From contig CM046453.1 in NCBI GenBank assembly GCA_025506515.1, forward strand, positions 3,044,501 to 3,108,500: DNA of 64,000 bases. The letters run 5' to 3'. Of this stretch, positions 35,201 through 45,450 are shown in pieces (positions within the stretch are counted from its first letter, which is position 1; each line of letters starts with the position of its first letter). Below the pieces are notes generated by a model that was not told where the DNA came from, did no database searches, and saw only the letters and a list, made by a program, of their open reading frames with translations. Source of the DNA: Flaveria trinervia. Its lineage: Eukaryota; Streptophyta; Magnoliopsida; Asterales; Asteraceae. Position numbers and translations under genes: made by a program.

Positions 35201-36004
35201 TGCACTCCTTCCCTTACCTTATGACTATGTTGTTTGAGTATTTAAAACAACTTGAGCTTGAGTTAGTCAAGGAAAGAAAGACAACAAAGAAGAAGATGAG
35301 GGAAGAAGCTACAAAGTCAAGAGCCATCATCCAAAAAAGCATGAAGAAGTCTGATGATAGGCAGAGGATGATGAGCTTCTTGAAGCTGTATGGATTCTCC
35401 GGAATGAGACTTGGACCCATGTCTCTATCCACTATGGATGAGCATATCAGGGTAATCAAGCAGAAGATTAAGAGTGGAGTGCTTACTGACTTACACTCCA
35501 CTCCAAGTCAGGACCCCACCTGAAGTGGAGGTTAAGGTTGAACAAACAGACACAACACAACCTGGACCTCCTGCTAATGCTCAGCAAGCTTCATCTTCTG
35601 ATCCACAGCAGGGTCAACCTCCCTCTCCATCTGAACCTGAGAGAGAGGAAGTCCCAACTGAGAAAGACAGTGAAGATCAATCTGGTGCTACAGGCCAGTC
35701 TTCTCAGTTAAAATTTGGAAAGAGAAGGAAAAGGATGGCTTCTAAACCAAAGTCTAAGAAGAAGAAGAAGCTTGAATCCCCTTCTGAACCTCAGGATGAA
35801 TCAGAACAGCCTGAGGATGTGCAGCCAGAGGATGCTCAATCAACTCCAACTTCAGTAGCTCCTCTAGCATCAGGAAGACCCATCTTGTCTTGGACATACA
35901 CCACAAATCCAGAAAGGTGGCATGTTATTAGAGATCAAGGCATTGAAGACATTATACATGGAAAGATATGTTTCAGTTGCCTCTGCATGATCTCTTTGAC
36001 ATGA
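32291..36004 (+). pseudogene. Third ORF of the copia element (unknown or envelope-like position), broken
   Basis: The region begins MANLAHRNDPNF and runs in the sense direction after pol. Readable parts are FSEVCRFLSLSNYFTSL with LLEFWKTF (32291-32480), then HSLSNKHGGWDQIPED and FPRYVQYILT (32730-32925). A long Pro/Ser/Thr-rich acidic middle follows, then a Lys/Glu-rich possible coiled coil (35113-35523, KQLELELVKERKTTKKKM), and an acidic tail with the basic patch KRRKRMASKPKSKKKKK. From memory, related ORFs in Asteraceae copia elements are often auto-annotated as longin-like domain proteins, which I treat as unproven. SIRE elements carry an envelope-like ORF here, but I see no clear signal peptide or transmembrane helix. 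At least eight frame breaks are present. Confidence 0.6.
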
Positions 36005-36118
36005 GAAGACACTTTGACAGCTTGAAGGATCCTGATCATCTTATAAGAAAGGAATGGTGATCATCCTAATGAGGACTGTTAATATCTGAAGTTTTCTAAG
36101 TGTTTTGGTAGCATCAGC

Positions 36119-36130
36119 CTAGGGGGAGTT
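36119..36130 (+). other. Polypurine tract of the copia element
   Basis: CTAGGGGGAGTT abuts the TGTAGAG start of the 3' LTR, as expected for the plus-strand primer. Confidence 0.88.
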
Positions 36131-36918
36131 TGTAGAGATTAATGAAGAGGCTGATGCAACCTAAACATCTCTAGTCTTTCCTGCATGCTGCACAAGTGCA
36201 TTGAAGTGGAATGCTTCGGAAGTTTCACATGTGCAACAGAAATACTCTAAGTGTGAAATCTTCCGAAGCCAAGACCAACATCTTCCGAAGCCAAAGATGA
36301 AGTCTCCGAAGCCTTAGAGACAAAGTCTTCCGAAGCTTCAAGTTCATGAAGACAGATTTCTTCCGAAGACTTTAGTAACATGCTTTATCTGATGTACTGT
36401 TCATAAAGCTGGACACCTTTACGCTGCAACTCTGCAAGTCACCAACTAACATGGTTTGGTGAAAAGGTCCATGCTTTTGGTAACTGTACATTGAGGTCTT
36501 GAGTCTGTAACTTTCTACTTTATGTACTTTATCCTTTTATAATAGATAAGGATGTGAGCTATGGCATGTCATAGTCACTAGTCAAAAGGCAATCTGCCTT
36601 TTGACTCTACAATTGATTTTATGTGTGTCTAGTCAATTGTATCCAGCTGGTTTCAAATATAGCCGGTTGTAGGATGTTGTATAAGTATCTCATATTCTTG
36701 TATCTTTTATTTATGCTTTGTAACACTTGTAATAGAACATAGAGAAAGCAATATACTGCATTCTTGAAAACCAAACTTGTGCTCTTTGTGTTCTGTCTCA
36801 TATACTACTTGTGTTCTTAGTGTCATCATTTGTTAATCCAGTTTACTGTTTGATCTAAGTTTAGTTTATCTCCTCTTTGTGTTGTTGTGTGTAACTCATA
36901 CCCTTCAACGATTCTACA
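36131..36918 (+). repeat. 3' LTR of the copia element
   Basis: It starts TGTAGAGATT and ends CGATTCTACA, followed by target duplication AAGAT. It is ten bases shorter than the 5' LTR through small indels and has scattered substitutions. The CTTCCGAAG array is retained. Confidence 0.95.
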
Positions 36919-36923
36919 AAGAT

Positions 36924-37260
36924 TAACACAAGTATCTTTTTATTAATTTTATTTCTAAATATATGAAATTGTATAAAATAAAACATCAACTTTTGTAAAA
37001 ATACAAAAAATTAATATTGGCATTTTATAAAGTAAATTATTTATAAGTAAAAATAATTAAAATTGAGAGTTATAATAGAAATTTTTGTAAAACGGTTTGT
37101 TTTCAAACAAAATATTCAGTATTTTTTAAAACAAAAAAAGTTTAAGAAGTTCATATCATTGTATTAGTACTTATAGCCTTAATCTTACATGCTTTATCAT
37201 ATATCATTTTAAAATATCATTTTATAATAATAAATTTTAATTTATTCAATATTTATTTGT
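36924..37260 (+). repeat. Right flank of the copia element, Helitron-like AT-rich repeat
   Basis: 36938-37255 repeats the left flank 23815-24147 with scattered changes and also resembles 44500-44740. It ends in a degenerate stretch (GTATACGGGCTGTATC) where the related Helitron has its 3' hairpin, but CTAG is absent. Direct repeats on both sides mean the copia element landed inside a pre-existing tandem repeat. Confidence 0.5.
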
Positions 37261-38260
37261 ATACGGGCTGTATCTTACACATGTTTACTAAATCTTATAT
37301 ATTATACTTGATTATTTATAGGATTACAATGCATATTTTCTCACACAAACCTAATTTGTACTTAATGCTTGTTCATTTCAACTTAAATCTAACTTTATCC
37401 GTTACTTTTCTTACGAACAACTTCATTAAATGATCGTGTCAACGTGAAAAATAGACTAATAAAATTACACCCATGTTTTGAAAACTATATGAATGTTAAT
37501 TTAAGTTGGTTATATGAAAAATTTACAACGAGTCGATTCTAGTTCTATTTAATTAAATAGAATATAGTAGATATAAGGAAATATGTAAAATTAGAATTAA
37601 AAATTACTTAGTGCAAAACAAATCATATATATTAACTATCTATATATGAATTTAAATCAATATGAATAGTGCTTGTATGTAATTGGTCGATTGGAGTCAT
37701 TGATAAACGTGGCAATCGTTGATTGGACCAAAATTATTTTTTGCTTTTTTCTGTTTTCTAACATTAATGTATGTATAAAGAATTTCATTCAAGGGTTTTG
37801 TTCTATTTTTCTGGTTGCCTTTAATTAATTAATTTATTTAATTAGCAAAAGAAAAGTCTAGATGTGTCATAGTTTTTAATAATACATTGATGTAAGTGTC
37901 AACAATCGAACAAAATCTTCTCTAACTTTTATTTATAATAAGTTTAAGAACCTTAACTAAAAAAATATATTTAAGGCTCAAACCCATCACAACCTTGTTA
38001 GTATTTACACACCTTATGAATTACTTAAAATTGTTATTCAGTATAATATTTGAAATTGTTTGTCTAGACTAAAGAAAATCATCATTGTGATTCGATTGGA
38101 ATTACAAAGATAGGTAACGCTGCATAAGGCTAGAAACTAAAAGATATTGAACTTTTAACAAATAATATTGATTTTTTCAACAATGATACTTTATGAGAAT
38201 TAAAAACTAGTAAGATAATAGAAATTACAAGTTTTTAACGGCAAATGTACGACACTGCTT
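37261..38260. other. AT-rich intergenic DNA
   Basis: No gene, repeat array or transposon end recognised. Confidence 0.6.
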
Positions 38261-38261
38261 C

Positions 38262-38515
38262 ACATGATAAGTGTTATCTTAATCGAACTCACCTATCCAT
38301 ATCCCAACCGAGACCGCACCCCCAACCCACACGGAGGAAACTCATTGCTGAGAAAACCCCATGGCTCAACTCTGAGCATTTTGCTCAGAGTGAGACTTGA
38401 ACTCATGATCATCATTTTATTTACATGTTATGAGTACTTTATTTTAATTAGTTGAGTCAAAAATCATTGGTAAATTACAAGTTACAAAATGAAGTCGGAG
38501 AGCTTAACTACTCCA
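38262..38515 (-). mobile_element. SINE-like sequence (possible)
   Basis: On the minus strand GATCATGAGTTCAAGTCTCA contains a good Pol III B-box (GTTCAAGTC), followed by a GC-richer body with a CTCAGCAATGAG inverted motif and GTGTGGGTTGGGGGTG. A TAGTTAAGCTCTCCG stretch about 110 bases upstream could be an A-box if some 75 bases were inserted between. A similar B-box context occurs at 40610. Target duplications were not found. Confidence 0.35.
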
Positions 38516-38649
38516 ACCAAGACAAATGGATCTAATTTTAACCCAACTAAACGTAAATAGACATAATATTATCTGTTGTTTTATGGACGAACGCCTTTCA
38601 CAATCACTTAGATATTTCTTTCATGTGGTGTGGTAAATTATCTATTGTT

Positions 38650-38945
38650 TTCACCGTGGTTTTGAACGGTTTGACCGGAACCGGTCTTCGATCGGGTTCG
38701 GTTCGGTGTTTAAAATCGTTTTAGTGTTGAACTAGTGGTCGGACTGGTCGAACCAGCGGTTAGACCGGAACCGGACCGGTTTTTTAATATATATTTTTAT
38801 TTTTTTATAATTTTTACATATATTTATAAAAAAAATGCTTATAATTTTATCCGGTTCTTATATACGGTTCGACCGGTTGAACTGGTCCGACCATTGGACC
38901 GGTAAGGCGTCCGGTTCATTGTTCGGTTCGGTTTTAGAAACATTG
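38650..38945. mobile_element. CCGGTT-rich inverted-repeat element
   Basis: A GC-richer block of repeated CCGGTT, GGTTCGACCGG and ACCGGACCGG motifs on both strands. A central AT-rich segment (38785-38855) separates two arms that can pair imperfectly. Such fold-back CCGGTT elements are widespread in plants. Termini and target duplication are not clear, so the class is unassigned. Confidence 0.5.
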
Positions 38946-40210
38946 ATAATCACATTATTTTCTAGATTTTTTTAAAGTCTGGTTAAGAGGACATCATTAA
39001 TTATAAATTAATATATCAGATTTCTATACAAATCATATAAATAGAAACATACGTTTTGTATGGGTGGTTTTTATAGCCCTATATGAAGCATATAACCCCA
39101 CTAATATTCCCTGATTTTTTTTATAGTCAATATCGAAATTTATTATACGCGTTATATATATAGCTTTAAATGTGTCGTATCAGAAGTTCGTATAGCCGTC
39201 TGACATGGTCTTGAATTTTTTTTATTTTCATTGTCTCCAATCTTATATGTCTGACATGGTTTGTATATACAATTTTTATTTATTAACAAAAATAACAAAT
39301 AAACGTGGGGTTTGGTTTGAAATGACATGAAAGGAAATGAAATAAATGAAAATGCAGACATGAAGTGACATTTCAGATTCTGCTGCAGCCGTTCCTTCTG
39401 CAAATACATTCACCTATTAATAAAGACATGTTTCCTACACCTACCCTATGCATCACTTCTTAACTTTTTAATAATTATTGAAGAATACATGTTATTTTAA
39501 TCGAGTGTAATTTTTCAAAAGAAAATTGATATATATAACTGAAAAAACTTTTAAAACTTAATCTAATTAGAGTATTTTTTTAAGCTATAGTCGAACTCAA
39601 AAACTTTCAAAGCTTAATCTAACTGGAGTATTTTTTCTTTAAGCTATAATTGAACTCAAAAACTTTAATTTCTTAATTGTCAATAGTACTTCATCACAAC
39701 CACTTCGTCACCATTTCTTAACTTGATTGATTATTTTTCTTAAATTTGTGCTTTTACGATTACTATAATGTTTTTATGAAAGGAAACCGACTAAAGTTAT
39801 ATATCCTTTGATTTAACTACCACCCAATAAAGAAATGACAATCGTATGCGGTAGCTTATAGCAAATTTAAATATAAAGCTAACATGTGTCAAGCGACGAA
39901 GAATAGATAATGTTTTGCACCAACCAAAAAGGTTTGCCTAGGAATGAGAAGTTTTACGTTGATTTGATTGTGCGATCAAACAAGAGCAATGACAATTTGA
40001 TAAATTAGTATTTGAGCTTTGTATATAGACCATGCAATAAACGACATGGTGTCATATGTATCAACAGTTTTTAAGTACATTCTGATGATAAAGTTGCATG
40101 TTCTCTATCAGGTCTTGGGTTTTGTCTTGGGCAACGTGTAGTTAGGAGGCATAGTTAATAGTCCGATAAATTTTTTATTGAGATGAGCCTATACTAATTT
40201 TTTAAGAAAA
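38946..40210. other. AT-rich intergenic DNA
   Basis: No gene recognised. A roughly 50-bp phrase (CAAAAACTTTCAAAGCTTAATC) is partly repeated at about 39545-39665. Confidence 0.55.
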
Positions 40211-40215
40211 AATAT

Positions 40216-40402
40216 ACAACACCTCAAATCCCATCAGCAAGAAATCCACAACTGGAAAAATAATCTAATTCAATTCTAGTTATTGTTTCAGATGGTATGT
40301 GTTATTTTAATTGATTTTAACTATCATTTGCGCAACACAAACAACACCTCAAATCCCATCAGCAAGAATCCACAACTGGAAAAATAATCTAATTCAATTC
40401 TA
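40216..40402 (+). repeat. Direct repeat of about 60 bp
   Basis: The phrase beginning CACCTCAAATCCCATCAGCA and running to AATCTAATTCAATTCTA occurs at about 40219-40279 and again at about 40346-40402, nearly identical, with unrelated DNA between. It looks like a local duplication. Confidence 0.8.
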
Positions 40403-40534
40403 AGCATTTTTTTCCTTGAAAATTATGAAAGTTATTAGTCGATTATAAATGACTTTTACTTTACAAAATTTTCTGTTGGTTGTTGTAAGAATTTGTTATC
40501 GTAGTGCAAAAGCCTATCAAGAAAGAAGAAATTA

Positions 40535-40765
40535 GGCCAATGATTCTACATCAACTGGTTTATAAAGAGACATCTTATGATTTTCCAAAATGAAGATCAT
40601 GAGTTGGAGTCTCACTAGGTGCAATATGCTTCTAATGGACCAATAGTTTTACCACAGTAAGCCTTTTGATGATGGGTTCGCAGGCGTGGATGGCCTTTCG
40701 CTATTGGGTTTACCCGGATGACCGGGCTTAAAAATTATTTGTTGACCGTTCAAAAAATGATCGGT
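40535..40765 (+). mobile_element. SINE-like sequence (possible)
   Basis: CTACATCAACTGGTTTATAA resembles a tRNA A-box region. About 70 bases later GATCATGAGTTGGAGTCTCA has a B-box-like core shared with the minus-strand copy near 38390. The body ends with TTTACCCGGATGACCGGGCT. No target duplication was identified. Confidence 0.35.
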
Positions 40766-43091
40766 GCATCTTTATCTCAAAATCGTGCTCTTTTCCACTT
40801 AATTAAGGGTAGATTGGAAAGGCAATTGAGATGGCGATATGCGCATTTATGGACCACTTAAAAAACTTTTATGACACCGATAAAGATCAAAGCTTGAAGC
40901 CATTGATAGTATAGACTGCAAAGTGGTGTGGTGGATGAAGAATCATGAGTTAGAAAGATTACCAAGAATGTGGTCCAAACCAAAAAGGGTTTTCTTTTTT
41001 CCAATGACCATTTCCACATATGAACTCTTTCAGTAGATACGTACAAGTATAGGGTTTAGAGGTTACCTTATTCCGTGAATACTATTTTCACAGTAATCAA
41101 ATTAATACATAATAATATTATACATGCATGTACGTATATATATATACTATCCTTTCTTCAAACTATGAATACTACTAGTGACCCTTAAGTAGTTCTTAAT
41201 TTCACACTTCACAACCTTCAAGAGTGATGTAATGATAAACATCTGATTCTTTTCTATCAAATCTTGTGAAGCCATATGTCCAATGCAAGCTGCTAGTTTT
41301 CTAATTTCGTTGGTTAACAAAGTATTTAAAGGTCACGTAAGTTTTTGGGTTAGAGTTCTCATGGTTAAAAAAGTAATAATTTCACTACACAGATAATTTT
41401 ACATCTAATTAAAGGTGTTCCTAGTTGATTTTTATCGGTGGGAAAGCATAGTTACTGTAACAGTTATAATACATGAAGTATAAAACTTGTTACACATGCA
41501 GTTTAATTGCACATTGTCTTGTTTTTAATAGGCCAACAAGTGTTGTTTATTCTTGGTAATTTTAATAAATTTTTGAGAAATTTAATGAGCATGATTAGCA
41601 TGTAAGATAGAAAATAAACTACTATTGATAACTGATCCATAAATTTATCTATTGTGTGATTTATATCATTTGAAGTTTTAGTACTTTTTGTTAACAGTAC
41701 TTTATATATATAGTGATAAAATAAACTTTTTTAATATATACTGCATTCGCTCGCTTGATAACTTACTCAACATCTAATACAAGACAAGACGAATGTTAGT
41801 TTTTACATTCTCAATTAGAGATCATAAGATATAAGAGTGATAAGTGTCAAGATTAATAACTTTAAATAAAAAAATAATCTAATTATGCAACAGTACTTAA
41901 ATAAATCGGATTTAGCTAACATGTTAGTATTTTTTTTCCCCAATTTTGTTTGATTTTATAAACAGCCAACTTATTAAAATGATTCTACAAACTTATTATT
42001 TAATATAATGGTTTGATTATTTTACATAAAATGATTTTAGGCGTTGATTTAAAATATTATATTATGTGACTTCAAACATTCAATTTGTTTAAATTTTTTC
42101 CTTCAAATTAAATCATTTTTATTATAATTATACAATGAGTTATTCTTAAATATTAAATACAACTTAAATAAACATATCATTGATTAAATGCATAAGATCA
42201 ATATTTAAGAATTAATTGTTATGGCTTCACTTCCTAAATATAGCAAGGCCATTAAACATGATTCTATAGGCATGTACTCTTAGGAAAACCTCACAAGAAA
42301 TTGACAACTGATACATGAATATATTATTTATACATTGTAAATTTATAAACACAAGTACCTCAGGCTTTATGTCGTCTCGTTTTCCATTTATTTACCTTTT
42401 TGCATTTAAGTTGGTCGATTTTGGTGTTGTATTCGTCTTCTTTTAGTAACATTAATTTGTTTTCCAACACTAATTAAACCGTGTGATTATCTGCACGTGC
42501 CTGCATTTGCATTACGGATAACGTAGGCTTCAATTCAATATATACTAATAGTTTATCAGATACGAAAATTAAATCAACTTTCATATAGTATTGGTAGTTA
42601 CATATTATTTGTTTTCGAACCTTTTATTTTCATTTTCAATTTCTTATATTTTGCGTTCGTGTGTTGAGCTATTGAGAGGAAAAATTAATTATTCCACAAA
42701 TATAATGTTATCTTTTATATCGGAATAATTTTATTTTATTAAGAGCATAAAAAGTATAAGCATTATATTATCATTGCTATAACATTACTTTTATTATTAT
42801 ATGTACGTATACATGTCTTTATTACCATGGTTTTCTCAGTATGCAATATACATATACACGAGGAAATTGACAATTTGTGAGGATATTATTTAAAGGCAAG
42901 CCAACCTAGCTTACCAATTTTACAACAAACAAAAATACACAAATACGCCATTCATGATTGTAAAATACAATTCTAAAATATCCAAATATTAATTTATGCC
43001 TTAAAAACATATAAAGGCCATGGCCTTTTTGAGCACAAATTTAATATAAATATATGCAAGTAGGTTTGTCTCTTCTTTAAATTAAGTTTTC
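40766..43091. other. AT-rich intergenic DNA
   Basis: No gene recognised. This lies beyond the 3' end of the YABBY gene on its strand. Confidence 0.55.
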
Positions 43092-43135
43092 TCATTTCTT
43101 GAATGTAACTCTCGATCTTAGTCTCTTCTCGGATC
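43092..43135 (-). other. Candidate last exon of the YABBY gene (phase does not fit)
   Basis: On the minus strand a TATGTGCAG acceptor is followed by sequence that, read as GSEKRLRSRVTFKK plus a stop, resembles the GSEKHLMSR-type tail I remember for YAB5-class proteins. The upstream exon ends in phase 0 at 45460, while this reading needs one extra base. In the phase that splicing would give, it reads only DPRRD and stop. It could be a true exon with a lost base, a decayed exon, or chance. Confidence 0.35.
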
Positions 43136-43200
43136 CTGCACATAATTCAACTGCATACAAATCAAAAATTTTAGGCTTACATGATTGTAGCATTTTTACA

Positions 43201-43557
43201 ATGAACAAGCGCATGTAAACGTAGACACGTATGCACATCCACTCACTAATAATCATACAGAAGGCGGATATAATACAAAAGTTTATTTTTCTTAAAAAGT
43301 GTGAAAGATATATATATATATATATGTATGTATATATGTATGTATATATATATGTATATATATATGTATATATATATGTATATATATATGTATATATATA
43401 TGTATATATAGGGGAGGGTTCCATTGAAAACTATGTTATGAACAATAAACAATGAACAAGCGCATGTAAACGTAGACACGTATGCACATTCACTCACTAA
43501 TAATCATACAGAAGGCGGATATAATACAAAAGTTTATTTTTTCTTAAAAAGTGTGAA

Positions 43558-43599
<42 letters not shown>

Positions 43600-43630
43600 G
43601 AGGGTTCCATTGAAAACTATGTTATGAATG
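43201..43630. repeat. Tandem duplication with internal TA microsatellites
   Basis: Unit 1 (43201 to about 43436) and unit 2 (about 43452-43628) share ATGAACAAGCGCATGTAAAC through AAAGTGTGAAAGA, a TA array, and the phrase GGGGAGGGTTCCATTGAAAA. In unit 1 the array has a TATATATATGTA rhythm; in unit 2 it is pure TA. A 15-base joint (AACAATAAACAATG) separates the units. Confidence 0.9.
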
Positions 43631-43984
43631 AAAACCATAAAAACCAAGGATTATATATATATATAAGTACATGTTACAAAGTATACAACTAATAGTTACG
43701 TATATGTAGGAGTTATGTATATGTACGTATGTGTTAACAAGTGTACAACTAAAAATTACGTACATATAACTCATACAAGTTACGTATACGTAAGTCGTTT
43801 CGTCATCATTGTCATTTCTTAGAGTTTAAACTAAATAATATATAATGAATTCAAAAAATAATGTTGAATTTTACTTAAATATACTTTAAACAATAAAAAA
43901 GTCGAATCAATTATAAATTATGTTATTGGGAAGTAGTGGTTTTCACGATTTTTATTTATAAACATGGTTTTCATTTGATTTCTC

Positions 43985-43986
<2 letters not shown>
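43597..43986. mobile_element. (TA)n-associated MITE-like element
   Basis: The left end GGGGAGGGTTCCATTGAAAA and the right end GTTTTCATTTGATTTCTCCC are imperfect inverted repeats, and both sides are flanked directly by TA arrays. The 390-bp interior is non-coding. Insertion into TA microsatellites resembles the behaviour described for Micron-type elements in rice, but membership is not established. A similar left end starts near 63419. Confidence 0.6.
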
Positions 43987-44025
<39 letters not shown>

Positions 44026-44028
<3 letters not shown>

Positions 44029-44771
44029 ATTATAATAAAAGAAAGTTTCAAGATGACACTTGGCACAATCTAGACCATCTGATTTTATTTTTCCCGCTTC
44101 TCTCTCCTATTAAATAATTACTTTAAATACTAATATTATTATTTAATTCTTTGTAGATTAAAATTGTTTTCGATAAATTAAGAAAAATATGCTTTTATAA
44201 ATGTAACTTCTAAATTTACCTATTATAATAAAAGAAGATTTTAAAATGCCACTTGACACAATTCTAGATCATCTGATTTTATTTTTCCCGCTTTTCTCTC
44301 CTATTAAACAATTATCTTAAATACTAATATTATATTTAATTCTTTTAGATTAAAATTATTTTTCAATAAATTAAGAAAAAAAATGCTTTTATAAATGTAA
44401 CTTCTAAATAATAAAATTTAAAAAATAAGAAAATTTTCTAAAACAACATTCATGTTTAACATTATGAAATATTTTAAAATGGTTTTTAATGAATTTTTTT
44501 ATAAAACAAAATAACTAAAATTAGGAGTTACAATAAAAAAAATTAATATTGATATTTTTTAAAACGGTTTGTTTTGCAATGAAATGTGTGTTAAAAAATG
44601 CAATTAGGGCTTAAAAACAAAAGTTTAAAATAATAATATCATTGTTCTATTAGTTATATTATTACTCATATGCAATTTCAATCATATTATTTTATAATTA
44701 TTATATTTTCATTACTAATTATTTAATATTTTATTTATCCAATCCGTGTAATACACGGGATACTAACCTAG
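44026..44771 (+). mobile_element. Non-autonomous Helitron, complete
   Basis: The 746-bp element starts TCTATTATAATAAAAGAA after an A and ends ACCTAG before a T (A|TC...CTAG|T). A 6-bp hairpin CCGTGT-AAT-ACACGG (44744-44758) lies nine bases before CTAG. It sits inside a TA microsatellite. The first roughly 194 bases are repeated at about 44219-44410 including the start motif, so the 5' end is duplicated. There is no Rep/helicase. On the YABBY strand it would lie within the last intron if the exon at 43092 is used. Confidence 0.85.
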
Positions 44772-45450
44772 TATATATATATGTATATGTATAATTGGAA
44801 TTTAATAAAGTTTAGGAGAGATGAAAGAGGAAATCTCCCTTGGTTAGACTTTTTTAAGTGGAGCGTAGTTCAACTAGATGTTTAAAATTTAAAGAACTTT
44901 TGTATATTTTATTATTATTAGCACAATTTATACCATAAAATAAAAAAAATCTCTCTATATAAGTATATGATATTCTTATACATTTTTTGTAAAAACAATA
45001 TTTTTTATTAAAATTTATACACGGTGCGGGTATCCCTTTAATTACATCATGGTTGTAATCAAATATATGTGTGTCAATCGTATTACATTATGTAGTAATT
45101 GTGTTTCAAGTTCTTTGATGGGCTTTAACTACATGTTACAAGATACAATTATGCCATTTATACATTAATACGGTTGTCAGAAATCCATGTAAATAAGAAC
45201 GCAATTATTACTCGCCTATTAAGCTCGCTCATTTATGCACCCTTTAACTTCTCGTGACTTTGCACACTTTTTAGGTTAAAATCGTGTTGTACTAGACTAC
45301 TCAGTACACATAAATTATTTTAATGAACTTCATACGTAAGAAAAAAAATTATTGTGCAGATAAAAAAACTAAAATCTTTTGAATTACTTCTATAGACTTA
45401 TTGTGATATCAAATATTAAATTAAAACAAGAGAAATTAAGCATGAATTAG
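44772..45450. other. AT-rich DNA 3' of the main YABBY coding exons
   Basis: Either the 3' untranslated region or last intron of the YABBY gene. No other feature recognised. Confidence 0.5.

Larger units (their letters stand above)
24153..36918 (+). mobile_element. Ty1/copia LTR retrotransposon with extra 3' ORF (SIRE/Maximus-like), degraded
   Basis: The element is 12,766 bp with LTRs of 798 and 788 bp and a perfect 5-bp target duplication AAGAT (24148-24152 and 36919-36923). Order inside: primer site, gag with zinc knuckles, protease, integrase, reverse transcriptase, RNase H, a long third coding region, polypurine tract. Integrase before RT defines Ty1/copia. The extra region of about 3.7 kb after pol, and the length, fit the SIRE/Maximus lineage. 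Many stops and one-base shifts break every domain, and the two LTRs differ by several substitutions and small indels. It therefore looks older than the gypsy element at 50933. Lineage is inferred from architecture. Confidence 0.93.

Noticed and set aside
43092..43497. Frames of Tyr-Ile-Tyr-Thr repeats on both strands
   Set aside because: They are translations of TA/TGTA microsatellites. Only the last 14 codons of one (43092-43135) are kept, as a candidate exon.
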